Source: an uncultured Bilophila sp.
Lineage (GTDB): Bacteria; Desulfobacterota; Desulfovibrionia; Desulfovibrionales; Desulfovibrionaceae
NCBI GenBank assembly: GCA_910585945.1
Contig: CAJUHZ010000074.1
Span: forward strand, 1 to 6,104
Length of the DNA stretch: 6,104 bases
Reading direction: 5' to 3'
Shown here: positions 5,934 through 6,104 of the stretch, one piece after another
Layout: the number at the start of each line of letters is the position of its first letter
How positions within the stretch are numbered: the first letter of the stretch is position 1
Position numbers and translations under genes: made by a program
The notes under the pieces: model-generated
What the model saw: the letters and a program-made list of their open reading frames with translations, nothing else
What the model was told of the DNA's origin: nothing
The model's database searches: none

Positions 5934-5979
5934 GCTCATAACCCGAATGTCGTAGGTTCAAATCCTGCCCCCGCAACCA
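5934..5979 (+). other. tRNA-fMet 3' half: attachment site of the element
   Basis: The sequence from GCTCATAACCCGAA through a canonical T-arm (GTAGG, TTCAAAT, CCTGC) to CCCCGCAACCA matches the 3' half of bacterial initiator tRNA. It has a CAT anticodon loop, and A at position 72, typical of the initiator's mispaired 1-72 end. The preceding bases (CTGTG) do not complete the anticodon stem, and no D-arm or 5' acceptor strand is present. This is therefore a fragment, not a functional tRNA. It fits an attachment core starting at the anticodon loop, with the intact tRNA expected at the other end of the element, outside this window. Confidence 0.88.
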
Positions 5980-5987
5980 ATAAAATC

Positions 5988-6022
5988 AAGCCCTTATGGA
6001 ATCATAACCATAAGGGCTTTTC
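5988..6022 (+). terminator. Rho-independent terminator behind the tRNA-fMet fragment
   Basis: AAGCCCTTATGG (5988-5999) and CCATAAGGGCTT (6008-6019) form a perfect 12-bp stem with an 8-base loop, and the stem runs into a short T tract (TTTTC). It follows the CCA end by 8 bases, as expected of the original tRNA gene terminator left at the displaced 3' end. Confidence 0.85.
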
Positions 6023-6026
6023 TCGT

Positions 6027-6046
6027 TTCCTAACCTATTCCTAACC
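6027..6046. repeat. Short direct repeat TTCCTAACC, 11-bp spacing
   Basis: TTCCTAACC occurs at 6027-6035 and again at 6038-6046, just beyond the terminator. Its spacing equals that of the 11-bp repeats upstream of int, and the units are loosely similar (TATTCCTAACC against TATTCCCACCA). It may be chance, or an integrase arm site on the other side of the core. Confidence 0.4.
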
Positions 6047-6104
6047 AGAATATTAGTGGCCATCTCACAAACAAATCCTAAATAAGCTTGCGTAAACCAT
6101 AGAC

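Noticed and set aside
5890..5979. Intact tRNA gene
   Set aside because: No D-arm, 5' anticodon strand or 5' acceptor strand pairs with the 3' half; the upstream sequence is AT-rich element DNA.

Overview
This window reads as one end of an integrated mobile element of about 6 kb visible length. It carries its cargo genes on the minus strand and stops, on the right, in the displaced 3' half of an initiator tRNA (tRNA-fMet) gene. The GC-rich coding sequence and the style of the integrase and of the left-hand helix-turn-helix protein suggest a Desulfovibrio/Bilophila-type sulfate- or sulfite-reducing bacterium. That host assignment is an inference from recall, not a database result.

Layout from right to left, which is the direction of transcription of all recognisable genes. 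(1) 5934-6019: tRNA-fMet 3' fragment beginning at the anticodon loop, followed by a perfect 12-bp-stem terminator; this is the attachment junction. (2) 5761-5933: non-coding att arm, holding two perfect 11-bp tandem copies that sit in the likely integrase promoter. (3) 4567-5760: complete tyrosine recombinase. (4) 4218-4499: N-terminal remnant of a RhuM-family gene with its own promoter-like sequence and ribosome binding site. (5) 2653-4194: AlbA_2 (Schlafen-type)/HATPase_c_4 protein with an 11-bp tandem repeat between its ATPase-like part and its C-terminal domain. (6) 1128-2663: two consecutive unrecognised reading frames in exactly the same frame, separated by one TGA; the first overlaps gene 5 by 11 bp, and the second carries a Cys4 zinc-finger-like block. 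(7) 768-1019: AlpA/excisionase-like small helix-turn-helix protein whose start codon and Shine-Dalgarno sequence are buried in a 15-bp hairpin. (8) 17-760: winged-helix-like protein with a threonine-rich N-terminal repeat.

Functionally, the integrase and the AlpA-like protein would control integration and excision. The left gene is probably a replication or regulatory protein of the element. The block between them (RhuM remnant, AlbA_2 ATPase, UGA-split partner) is a compact, translationally coupled cargo module. Such positions in satellites and integrative elements often carry defence or interference functions, but nothing here proves that role.

There is no gene-free stretch longer than 300 bases. 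No convincing plus-strand gene, CRISPR array, rRNA or intact tRNA was seen.
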